IMG/VR virus record: IMGVR_UViG_3300043466_003331
Coordinates: 1-39,168 of that record
DNA: 39,168 nucleotides
Source: a virus
Reading direction: 5' to 3' (one strand)
The translations under genes and the position numbers were made by a program. Under the pieces are notes generated by a model, which did not search any database, was not told the DNA's origin, and saw only the letters and a program-made list of their open reading frames with translations. Below, in pieces: positions 32,120-39,168 of this stretch. Each line of letters begins with the position of its first letter. Position 1 is the first letter of the stretch.

Positions 32120-35100
32120 ATGGCAACAGCACAAGCAAATCAAAAAGTTTTCGTTTCACCTGGAGTATATACTTCTGAAACTGACTTATCTTTCGTGGCA
32201 CAAAGTGTGGGTGTTACAACATTAGGTTTAGTTGGTGAAACTTTAAGAGGACCAGCATTCGAACCTGTGTTCATTACAAACTATGATGAATTTCAAGCTT
32301 TCTTCGGGGGGACTGAACCAACAAAATTTGTAAACACACAAATACCTAAATATGAAGCAGCATATATTGCTAAATCTTACTTACAACAATCAAATCAATT
32401 GTTTGTAACAAGAGTATTAGGTTTATCGGGATACGATGCGGGACCGTCTTGGAGTATCCGAGTTACGGCAAATGTTGACCCAACAACAATAATTCAAAGT
32501 CCAACAGGAACAACAACTTGGAATGTTAACTTTACAGGTTCAACAAGTGCGGGAACAGTTAATTTTGTGTCGGGTTCATTCCCTAATGCGATAGATGCGA
32601 ATCTATTTACACAATATAGATTATCTGACGGAAGTACTTCAACATACAATCAGGACTTTATATCAAATATTATTAATGCGGTTGGTGATAACACATTAAG
32701 TGCAAATACTGCGTTTATTTATGGTGCAATACCTGAAATGAATTATTACAATATTGAAGGGAGTTACTCAAATATAGTGAATGAATTTGGTTCTGATACT
32801 AATAATTTAGCAACAAATGATTTATCTGCGTCTGAAAATGACCCATGGTATTATGCATCGTTTAATAACTACACAGGAAATGCGTATTCAGGTTATTCAT
32901 TTGATTATAATATTAGTTCATTAACTTTAGTTGGAACTGGTAGTTCACAAACATTCAGTGGTACACTTTCAGGAGAGTATTTCTCTTTCATAGGAACTGC
33001 TTACACTGAATATAACAATATGGTTATAGCAACACTTCGTTCGAGAGGTATTTCATTATTTACTAACTCATCAACAAGTGATAATCATGGTCCTATTTAT
33101 GAAGTAAATGATGAAAATAATGTAACTCTTTTAAATACTGACCAATATTCAAGTATTGATAAAAATCCATTCGCATCATTTGGTTTATCAGGTGTTACAA
33201 AAGATGGTGATACATTTACATTCGAAACGAATTTATCAGCAACTTCATCTAAATTTATAACTAAAGTTTTAGGTGTAGATAATTTTGGAAAATCAAGAAA
33301 TGAAGTTCCTTTATTTGTTGAAGAAATTTATCCAAATTCGTTAAACTACGCATTTAACCAAGGTTACATTAGAGGTATAAATCCTGAATTGGTTGCATTA
33401 CCTGAAGCAAGAAGTGAACAATCAAACTCAATAGCATACAATCTTGAGAGATACCAATCTCCAAGTACACCTTATTTAGTATCTGAATTAAGAGGTAATA
33501 AAGTTTATAAGTTATTCAAATTTGTTTCAATCTCTGATGGAAATTCTGCGAATACTGAAGTTAAAGTTTCAATTGCTAATTTGTCGTTTAATAATATGAC
33601 ATTTGATGTATTGGTTAGAAACTTCTTTGACACGGATTCAAACCCTGTTGTTATTGAGAAATTTACAAATTGTAATTTAGACCCAGCTTCGAATAACTTC
33701 GTGGCTAAAAAAATCGGTTCAACTAATGGAGAATACGCGTTATTGTCAAAATATGTGATGATTGAAATGGCTGATGAAGCTCCAATTGATGCAATACCTT
33801 GTGGTTTTGAAGGTTATACTCAAAGAGAATATGATTCAGTTTCAAACCCTTCACCGGTTCCAGTATTTAAAACTAAATATTTTTTCCCTGGTGAGACAAT
33901 TGCAAATCCTCCTTTTGGAAACCCAACAGGAAGTTCTAATTTAGTAGAATCTCCGGGTGATATTGTAAGAAGAAGTTATTTAGGTTTCTCATCACAATAT
34001 GGTATTGACGAATCGTTATTATCTTATATTGGTAAACAAAATCCATCATCTTGGGTTAATTCTGTTACACCTGTTGAAGGTGCCGCTTGGAATTATGTTA
34101 GTAAAGGTTTCCATATGGACTCAGGAGCTACTGTAGTAACAATTTCAAATTCTTATGATACTAGTGGTCAAACAGCATTTGAATGTGGTGTTGCGGAATT
34201 TAGAAATGACCCTGAAACTCAAGAAAACCCTTATTTTTTCATATTTTCAAGAAAATATACAGTATGTTTTGCAGGTGGATTTGATGGTTGGGACATTTAT
34301 AGAGAATATCGTACAAATGAAGATAGATTCCAATTAGGTCAATCAGGATTCTTGGCGGGAGCGTCAGCATCTACAAGATATCCAAATGCAACAGGTGAAG
34401 GTTTATTCAAAAGAATTGTGGTTGAAAACAATACACAAGATTTTGCAAACACTGATTACTACGCATACTTACTTGGTATTTTGACATTTTCAAATCCTGA
34501 GGCTACTAATATTAATGTATTAGCAACAGCAAGTATTGATTATGTTAATAACTCTAACTTAGTTGAAGAGACAATTGATATGGTTCAATTCCAAAGAGCT
34601 GACTCAGTTTACATCACAACAACACCTGACTATAGAATGTATACTCCGGATTCAACAAATCCTCAAGACATTATATATCCTCAAGAAGCTGTTGATAATT
34701 TAGATAATACAGGAATTGATTCTAACTATACCGCTACTTACTATCCATGGATTTTAGTAAGAGACACTGTAAACAACACTCAAATCTATTTACCACCAAC
34801 TGGTGAAGTTTGTAGAAACTTAGCGTTAACAGACAACATTGCGTTCCCATGGTTTGCATCTGCGGGTTATACAAGAGGTCTTGTAAATTCTATTAAGGCA
34901 AGAGTTAAGTTAACACAAGAAGATAGAGATACTTTATACCAAGGTAGAATCAACCCAATTGCTACTTTTTCAGATGTTGGAACTGTAATTTGGGGTAATA
35001 AAACATTACAAGTTGCAGATACTGCACTTAACAGATTGAATGTAAGAAGATTATTACTTCAAGCTCGTAAGTTGATTTCTGCAGTAGCTGTAAGATTATT

Positions 35101-35341
35101 ATTCGAACAAAATGACCAAATTGTAAGACAACAATTCTTGGATAGTGTTAACCCTATCTTAGATTCAATTAGAAGAGACCGTGGTTTATTCGATTTCCGT
35201 GTAACCGTTTCATCTTCTCCTGAGGATTTAGATAGAAATACATTAACAGGTAAAATTTACTTAAAACCAACGAAAGCTTTAGAATTTATTGATATTGAAT
35301 TCTTTATTACTCCAACAGGAGCATCTTTCGAAAATATTTAA
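32120..35341 (+). CDS. 18: Contractile tail sheath protein (T4 gp18-like)
   Basis: 1073 residues. The start (VFVSPGVYTSETDLSFVAQSV ... LGLVGETLRGPAFEPVFITN) is diagnostic of phage sheath proteins, as is the C-terminal part (QARKLISAVAVRLLFEQNDQ, then DRNTLTGKIYLKPTKALEFI), which forms the sheath core that interlocks subunits. About 400 extra residues compared with T4 gp18 (659) sit in the middle, rich in Ser, Thr, Asn and Tyr; they would form large outward domains. It polymerises around the tube and contracts on injection. It is preceded by a promoter motif and followed by a strong terminator, so it is a separate highly expressed unit. Confidence 0.95.
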   Translation: MATAQANQKVFVSPGVYTSETDLSFVAQSVGVTTLGLVGETLRGPAFEPVFITNYDEFQAFFGGTEPTKFVNTQIPKYEAAYIAKSYLQQSNQLFVTRVLGLSGYDAGPSWSIRVTANVDPTTIIQSPTGTTTWNVNFTGSTSAGTVNFVSGSFPNAIDANLFTQYRLSDGSTSTYNQDFISNIINAVGDNTLSANTAFIYGAIPEMNYYNIEGSYSNIVNEFGSDTNNLATNDLSASENDPWYYASFNNYTGNAYSGYSFDYNISSLTLVGTGSSQTFSGTLSGEYFSFIGTAYTEYNNMVIATLRSRGISLFTNSSTSDNHGPIYEVNDENNVTLLNTDQYSSIDKNPFASFGLSGVTKDGDTFTFETNLSATSSKFITKVLGVDNFGKSRNEVPLFVEEIYPNSLNYAFNQGYIRGINPELVALPEARSEQSNSIAYNLERYQSPSTPYLVSELRGNKVYKLFKFVSISDGNSANTEVKVSIANLSFNNMTFDVLVRNFFDTDSNPVVIEKFTNCNLDPASNNFVAKKIGSTNGEYALLSKYVMIEMADEAPIDAIPCGFEGYTQREYDSVSNPSPVPVFKTKYFFPGETIANPPFGNPTGSSNLVESPGDIVRRSYLGFSSQYGIDESLLSYIGKQNPSSWVNSVTPVEGAAWNYVSKGFHMDSGATVVTISNSYDTSGQTAFECGVAEFRNDPETQENPYFFIFSRKYTVCFAGGFDGWDIYREYRTNEDRFQLGQSGFLAGASASTRYPNATGEGLFKRIVVENNTQDFANTDYYAYLLGILTFSNPEATNINVLATASIDYVNNSNLVEETIDMVQFQRADSVYITTTPDYRMYTPDSTNPQDIIYPQEAVDNLDNTGIDSNYTATYYPWILVRDTVNNTQIYLPPTGEVCRNLALTDNIAFPWFASAGYTRGLVNSIKARVKLTQEDRDTLYQGRINPIATFSDVGTVIWGNKTLQVADTALNRLNVRRLLLQARKLISAVAVRLLFEQNDQIVRQQFLDSVNPILDSIRRDRGLFDFRVTVSSSPEDLDRNTLTGKIYLKPTKALEFIDIEFFITPTGASFENI

Positions 35342-35351
35342 TAAAAATTAT

Positions 35352-35376
35352 AAGTGGGGAGCCATCCCCACTTTTT
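35352..35376 (+). terminator. Intrinsic terminator after the sheath gene
   Basis: AAGTGGGGA (35352-35360), loop GCCA, TCCCCACTT (35365-35373), then T-run. It lies 9 nt before the next gene. Confidence 0.85.
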
Positions 35377-35384
35377 AGCCAATT

Positions 35385-36215
35385 ATGAGAAAAATTAGAA
35401 TTAACGAAGGAATTGACGAGAGAGGTACTCCGGATATGAAATATTATGCATTCGATTGGGATGATAATGTTGTTCATATGCCGACCAAAATTATTTTAAA
35501 AACTGAAGATGGTGATGAAATAGGTATGAGTACTGATGATTTTGCAGAATATAGACATCAAATAGGTAAAGAACCTTTTAATTATAAAGGTGATATGATT
35601 GTTGGATATAGTGAAGACCCATTTAAAAATTTTAGAACAGGCGGGGATAAAGATTTCTTAATTGATGCTATGAGAGCTAAATTAGGACCAGCATTTAATG
35701 ATTTTAGAGAAGCGATAAATAATGGTTCAATTTTTTCGATTATAACCGCTAGAGGTCACAATCCAAACACATTAAAACAAGCAGTATATAATTACATTAT
35801 AGAAGGTTTTAATGGGATTGATAAAGATGAATTAGTGAAAAACTTAAGAAAATATAGGGATATTTCGAATGAAGAAGATATGACTGATGATGAGTTAATA
35901 AAAACTTACTTAGATATGAATAGATATCATCCTGTATCTTATAACGACCCTGAAGGTGCTGCAAATCCTGAGGAGGCTAAAGTTAGAGCTATGGATAAAT
36001 TTGTTGATTATATCAAAGAATTATCTAAAAATTTAGGTGAAAAAGTATATCTTAAAAAAGATATTGGAAATAATTTTATTCCGGCTAAACCAACAATTGG
36101 ATTTTCCGATGATGATATTAGAAATGTAGAAGTAATGAAAAAACATTTCAAAGACAAACCTGATAATATAGTTAAAACTTATTCAACTGCAGGAGGAATA
36201 AAAAAAGAATATTAA
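35385..36215 (+). CDS. HAD-fold hydrolase-like protein with head-targeting-like leader
   Basis: 276 residues. The leader MRKIRINEGIDERGTPD contains Ile-Asn-Glu before Gly, then the HAD motif I KYYAFDWDDNVV (Asp24, Asp26), motif II SIITARGHNP (Thr121) and the acidic motif IGFSDDDIRNV (about 238-248). HAD proteins of this kind are phosphatases such as the 3'-phosphatase half of T4 PseT. The substrate here is unknown. The insert between motifs I and II (about 35-110) is long and would form a cap domain. It starts 9 nt after the sheath terminator and without a promoter motif, so it may depend on readthrough. It ends at an AACTAG repeat cluster. Confidence 0.75.
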   Translation: MRKIRINEGIDERGTPDMKYYAFDWDDNVVHMPTKIILKTEDGDEIGMSTDDFAEYRHQIGKEPFNYKGDMIVGYSEDPFKNFRTGGDKDFLIDAMRAKLGPAFNDFREAINNGSIFSIITARGHNPNTLKQAVYNYIIEGFNGIDKDELVKNLRKYRDISNEEDMTDDELIKTYLDMNRYHPVSYNDPEGAANPEEAKVRAMDKFVDYIKELSKNLGEKVYLKKDIGNNFIPAKPTIGFSDDDIRNVEVMKKHFKDKPDNIVKTYSTAGGIKKEY

Positions 36216-36287
36216 CTAGTATTAAATAACTAGTAATAAATAATTAATAAAAAACTAGTTAAAATAACTAGAATTAAATAAACTAGT
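36214..36287. repeat. Cluster of five AACTAG repeats
   Basis: AACTAG begins at 36214, 36228, 36253, 36266 and 36281 in an otherwise A/T-only stretch; four copies are the palindrome ACTAGT. No ORF of note lies in 36216-36391. This may be a multi-site protein-binding region upstream of the tube gene. Confidence 0.65.
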
Positions 36288-36349
36288 CTGGAATTAAATG
36301 ATAATAAAATAATTTCAGAAAGTCAACTAAAATATTTTCCATTTGGATA

Positions 36350-36357
36350 TATTTATG
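36350..36357 (+). promoter_or_regulatory. Phage promoter-type motif TATTTATG
   Basis: TATTTATG (G in the last place), 34 nt before the tube ATG at 36392, the same spacing as for the sheath gene (33 nt). Confidence 0.4.
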
Positions 36358-36391
36358 ATAATAAACAAAAGAAAAACAAATTTAAAATAAT

Positions 36392-36880
36392 ATGGCTGAT
36401 TTATTAATGAAAATGCCGATTCCTTATGAACCGAAAAGAAAGAATCGATTCATTTTAAGGTTTCCATCAAGTTTAGGAATTAACGAATGGTTTGTGGAGA
36501 CAGCTTCAAGACCATCAATAAAAATTAATTCTACTGAAATACAATTTTTAAACACTTCAACATTCGTTGCAGGTCGTTTTAATTGGGACCCAATTTCAGT
36601 TAAATTTAGAGACCCAATCGGTCCTTCTGCAGCTCAAGCACTTATGGAATGGGTTCGATTACATGCGGAATCTGTGACAGGTCGTATGGGTTATGCTGCG
36701 GGATATAAGAAAGATATTGATTTGGAAATGTTAGACCCAACAGGGGTTGTTGTTGAAAAATGGATTTTATATGGAACATTTTTAACTGATGTTAATTTTG
36801 GTTCTTTAGGATACTCTGATGATGCTTTGGCGGAGATTACAGCTTCGTTAAGGATGGATAGATGTGTATTAGTTTATTAA
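36392..36880 (+). CDS. 19: Tail tube protein (T4 gp19-like)
   Basis: 162 residues, the exact size class of gp19 (163). NRFILRFPSSLGINEWFVET, ASRPSIKINSTEIQFLNTST, WDPISVKFRDPIGPSAAQAL and a final SLRMDRCVLVY are the typical strands and loop of tube subunits, which stack as hexamers inside the sheath. It follows the AACTAG repeat cluster and a promoter-type motif and precedes the chaperone and tape measure genes, which is the classical order for contractile-tail phages. Confidence 0.92.
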   Translation: MADLLMKMPIPYEPKRKNRFILRFPSSLGINEWFVETASRPSIKINSTEIQFLNTSTFVAGRFNWDPISVKFRDPIGPSAAQALMEWVRLHAESVTGRMGYAAGYKKDIDLEMLDPTGVVVEKWILYGTFLTDVNFGSLGYSDDALAEITASLRMDRCVLVY

Positions 36881-36885
36881 TTTTA

Positions 36886-36893
36886 TATTTATA
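36886..36893 (+). promoter_or_regulatory. Phage promoter-type motif TATTTATA
   Basis: TATTTATA right after the tube gene, 61 nt before the ATG at 36955, with a hairpin terminator between them. Confidence 0.4.
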
Positions 36894-36916
36894 AAAAAAC
36901 AAAATCATTTATATTT

Positions 36917-36952
36917 AACCGTAAAGACAATAAACTTTACGGTTATTTTTTT
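36917..36952 (+). terminator. Hairpin terminator directly in front of a start codon
   Basis: AACCGTAAAG (36917-36926), 8-nt loop, CTTTACGGTT (36935-36944), then ATTTTTTT. It ends 2 nt before the ATG at 36955, so the chaperone gene is read only by readthrough or by another route. Confidence 0.8.
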
Positions 36953-36954
36953 AT

Positions 36955-37698
36955 ATGGAAAATCAAACAACAGATTACGGACAACAAAATTTTACATTAC
37001 CTCACGATGTGGTGCCATTACCATCAGGTGGTGTTTTTTATAAAAACAAAAAAAAATCAGTCAAAGTTGGTTATTTAACCGCTGCAGATGAAAATATTTT
37101 AATGGCGGGTGGTAGTGATGTTACTACAAATTTATTAAGAAATAAAATTTATGAACCAGACCTTAGAATAGATGATATGTTAGAAGGTGATGTTGAATCT
37201 ATTTTAATATTTTTAAGAAATACTGCATTTGGACCTGAAATGGAATTAAATCTTATTGATTCATTAACTAGAAAATCATTCAAAGCGACTGTTTCTTTAG
37301 ATGAACTTTCGGTTATTAATGGTCAATTACCTTCTGAAGATGGGACATTTACTACAACATTACCAAAATCAAATGTCACTGTAAAATTAAAACCATTAAC
37401 ATATGGTGAAATAATGGAGATAAGTAAATTAGAATTAACATACCCCCAAGGTAGAGTTGTTCCAAAAATTACTTGGAGACTACAAAAAGAAATTGTGGAA
37501 GTGAATGGAGTTAGTGATAAATCAGAAATTGCTAAGTTTATTGAACAAATGCCGATTGTTGATTCAAAATATATTAGACAATTTATGAATGAAAATGAAC
37601 CAAAATTAGACATGAGTCGAGTTGTTAGCACCCCATCAGGAGAAAAGATGACAGTTAATGTCGGGTTTGGGGTGGACTTTTTTCGTCCTTTCTTCTAA
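36955..37698 (+). CDS. Baseplate hub/tail assembly chaperone (T4 gp26-like, T4_baseplate family)
   Basis: 247 residues. VVPLPSGGVFYKNKKKSVKV, a YLTAADENILM segment, DVESILIFLRNTAFG and the C-terminal GVDFFRPFF match the pattern of the T4 gp26-type family (Pfam T4_baseplate, PF12322), whose members end in Phe-Phe-x-Pro. Its position between tube and tape measure is that of tail assembly chaperones in many phages. At the very end, TTTTTTC (37678-37684) overlaps a second open frame that continues for 50 codons (see 37658-37837). It has a hairpin terminator immediately before the start codon. Confidence 0.75.
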   Translation: MENQTTDYGQQNFTLPHDVVPLPSGGVFYKNKKKSVKVGYLTAADENILMAGGSDVTTNLLRNKIYEPDLRIDDMLEGDVESILIFLRNTAFGPEMELNLIDSLTRKSFKATVSLDELSVINGQLPSEDGTFTTTLPKSNVTVKLKPLTYGEIMEISKLELTYPQGRVVPKITWRLQKEIVEVNGVSDKSEIAKFIEQMPIVDSKYIRQFMNENEPKLDMSRVVSTPSGEKMTVNVGFGVDFFRPFF

Positions 37699-37837
37699 TT
37701 ATAGACAAGGACAGATAGATGAATTCTATTATTTAAATAAATTAATGAACATTTCCTATCATGATTTTCAAACAATGCCATTATTTGTTAGAAAATATTT
37801 GTTAGATAAATGGATTGAAGATAATAAAAAGGACTGA
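37658..37837 (+). CDS. Overlapping second chaperone frame: +1/-2 frameshift extension or separate small gene
   Basis: In the +1 frame relative to 36955-37698, an open stretch reads MSGLGWTFFVLSSNYRQ, then IDEFYYLNKLMNISYHDF and TMPLFVRKYLLDKWIEDN, stopping at TGA 37835-37837. The last part is shaped like the C-terminal half of tail assembly chaperones ('short helix, MP..xRK.L.DK'). It could start at its own ATG (37658) and overlap the upstream gene by 41 nt. Or it may be joined by slippage on TTTTTTC (37678-37684), where a Phe tRNA on TTT can re-pair with TTC, followed by CGT, a codon rarer than AGA here. Either way the frame is coding. Confidence 0.7.
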   Translation: MSGLGWTFFVLSSNYRQGQIDEFYYLNKLMNISYHDFQTMPLFVRKYLLDKWIEDNKKD

Positions 37838-37852
37838 AAACTCAGTCCTTTT
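37829..37852 (+). terminator. Intrinsic terminator before the tape measure gene
   Basis: AAGGACTGA (37829-37837, which includes the stop codon), loop AAAC, TCAGTCCTT (37842-37850), then TT. Confidence 0.75.
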
Positions 37853-37853
37853 G

Positions 37854-37861
37854 TATTTATA
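37854..37861 (+). promoter_or_regulatory. Phage promoter-type motif TATTTATA before the tape measure gene
   Basis: TATTTATA immediately after the terminator, 21 nt before the ATG at 37883. Confidence 0.5.
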
Positions 37862-37882
37862 TAAAAACACAAAGTTAATTTT

Positions 37883-39168
37883 ATGCAAGCAGCTGACCAA
37901 TCACCGGAAGAATATAAAAAATCTTTAACAGACTCATTAAACATAGGACATGAGTTGGGTAAGTATTTAGGTGAGATACAAAGTGCTTCTATTGAAGTAA
38001 ATAAGGTTTTTACTCAAGGTAGACAAAGAGTCTCCGAGTTAATGACTGGTATTGCGGATGCAACTCCTCGAGTAAATAGATTGGGTGGTTCGATGAAAGA
38101 TGTTGCCCAAGTAATGGGTGATGTTGCTGAAGCGTCAAATCGTAATTTAATTGCTAGTGTAGAAGAAACAGAAAAATTATACGCAGCTCAAAAAATTTTA
38201 GGACAACAAGCAGATACATTAGTAAATTCGTTTTCTGATGTTGGTGTTGGTCTTGCTCAAATTCCAAAAGAACTTGAAAATTCAATAAGTTATATTCAAA
38301 GTATTGGTGGTAATGCGAAACAAGTGATGAAAGATGTGACGGATAATATGTCACAAATGAATCGTTTTCAATTTGAAGGTGGTGTTGTTGGTTTAACAAA
38401 AATGGCGGCTCAAGCCTCGATGTTAAGATTTAATATGGGGGAAACTTTTAGATTGGCAGATAAAGTATTAGACCCCGATGGTGCAATAGAAGTTGCGTCA
38501 GCATTTCAAAGATTAGGGGTGTCCGCAGGTAATCTTGTCGACCCATTTCAATTAATGAATATGTCGATAAATGACCCATCAGGATTACAAGATAGTTTGG
38601 CGGATGTTGCAAAACAATTTAGTTATTTTGATGAAGAAACAAAAACATTCAAAATAAATCCTCAAGGTGTTTTAACTTTGAGAGAAATGGAAAAACAAAC
38701 AGGTGTTAGTGCTCAAGAAATGAGTAAAATGGCTGTGGCGGCGGCGGAATTAGATAAAAGATTATCGGCTGTTGATATGGCTGGTATTACAATTGGTAGT
38801 GAGGAGGACAAACAATTTTTGGCGAACATTGCTAAAATGGATAAGAGTGGTGAGTATGTTGTTCAAATCAAAGATGAAAAAGGTGAAGTTCAAACTAAAA
38901 AATTGGCGGAAATAACTCAAACTCAATTTGACAACTTAATTGAAGAACAAAAAAATCGTCCACAAACAATGGAAGATATCGCGAGAGTTCAAATGGGTAT
39001 TTCTGAGACGATTAAGTCTGATGTTAATTCTATTAAGAATTCACTTGCTGGTGGTATAATTTCTTCAAAACAAGTTAGAGAAAATATAATTGGAGCTCAA
39101 AAAACTGTGGATGTTGTGGGTGGTGAAGCTTCAAGAAATTTTGCTAAACCTGAAGTTGTAAGAAAAGA
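37883..39168 (+). CDS. Probable tape measure protein, N-terminal part
   Basis: Open from ATG 37883 to the right edge (428 codons visible, no stop). It starts MQAADQSPEEYKKSLTDSLN and is almost wholly helical with heptad-like repeats: IQSASIEVNKVFTQGRQRVS, GSMKDVAQVMGDVAEAS, LTKMAAQASMLRFNMGETF. Gene order (tube, chaperone, this gene) and helical length are those of the tape measure protein, which sets tail length and is threaded through the tube. A different large virion protein is possible. It has its own promoter motif, after a terminator. The complete size is unknown. Confidence 0.6.
   Translation, partial: MQAADQSPEEYKKSLTDSLNIGHELGKYLGEIQSASIEVNKVFTQGRQRVSELMTGIADATPRVNRLGGSMKDVAQVMGDVAEASNRNLIASVEETEKLYAAQKILGQQADTLVNSFSDVGVGLAQIPKELENSISYIQSIGGNAKQVMKDVTDNMSQMNRFQFEGGVVGLTKMAAQASMLRFNMGETFRLADKVLDPDGAIEVASAFQRLGVSAGNLVDPFQLMNMSINDPSGLQDSLADVAKQFSYFDEETKTFKINPQGVLTLREMEKQTGVSAQEMSKMAVAAAELDKRLSAVDMAGITIGSEEDKQFLANIAKMDKSGEYVVQIKDEKGEVQTKKLAEITQTQFDNLIEEQKNRPQTMEDIARVQMGISETIKSDVNSIKNSLAGGIISSKQVRENIIGAQKTVDVVGGEASRNFAKPEVVRK

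Noticed and set aside
36214-36287. AACTAG repeats as attachment or insertion-sequence ends
   Set aside because: No integrase, transposase or paired flanking repeat is visible nearby.
37658-37837. Second chaperone frame as a broken gene (pseudogene)
   Set aside because: The upstream frame ends in the normal family C-terminus, the second frame is intact, and the gene order is that of a regular frameshifted chaperone.

Overview
The window is part of the genome of a tailed, contractile-tail bacteriophage (myovirus) with distant T4-like building blocks. It very probably infects a member of the Bacteroidota, most likely a Flavobacteriia-type host. The virus assignment rests on a tail sheath gene (32120-35341), a tail tube gene (36392-36880), a gp26-like chaperone/hub gene, the start of a probable tape measure gene, gp13/gp14/gp15-like neck and tail-completion candidates, and a family B DNA polymerase of the gp43 type. 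The host assignment rests on three promoters of the Bacteroidota -33/-7 kind (TTTG, about 19 nt, TAnnTTTG), the lack of Shine-Dalgarno sequences and the very AT-rich composition.

Layout. 1-1166 (minus): two charged proteins of unknown function, the first cut by the window edge. 1217-9984 (plus): six adhesion/tail-fibre type genes: a lectin-like protein with a Thr-Pro linker, a repeat-rich fibre, a small conserved protein, two tandem paralogous spikes with a discoidin-like domain, and a small protein with a mucin-like Thr-Pro tail. After a strong terminator come four overlapping or nearly abutting glycosyltransferase-type genes (10065-14581), the first of the polypeptide GlcNAc-transferase type. 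14578-17881: two near-identical modules, each a ribbon-helix-helix gene plus an HNH endonuclease gene. They flank a structural gene, a doubled host-type promoter driving a probable structured non-coding RNA, an unknown gene, and a 37-residue basic protein with its own host-type promoter. 18062-20785: DNA polymerase. 20816-26774 (minus): a small virion-type protein, a gp13-like neck protein, a superoxide dismutase fused to a nuclease-like domain, and an SNF2 helicase split by a homing-endonuclease intein. 26827-31841 (plus): a gp14-like protein, several small acidic or zinc-binding proteins, a leucine-rich-repeat protein and a gp15-like protein. 32120-39168: sheath, HAD-fold protein, tube, chaperone with a second overlapping frame, tape measure.

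How it works together. A short AT motif, TATTTAT followed by A or C (rarely G or T), lies just upstream of most transcription units on both strands, always in the orientation of the gene. I read it as the phage's own (late) promoter core. The host-type promoters would serve early transcripts (ncRNA, 37-aa peptide). Several unrelated proteins share a short N-terminal peptide ending in (I/L/V)-x-Glu, resembling the T4 capsid-targeting and prohead-protease signal, so they may be packaged into the head. The mucin-like Thr-Pro proteins beside the glycosyltransferase operon suggest phage-encoded O-glycosylation of tail fibres.
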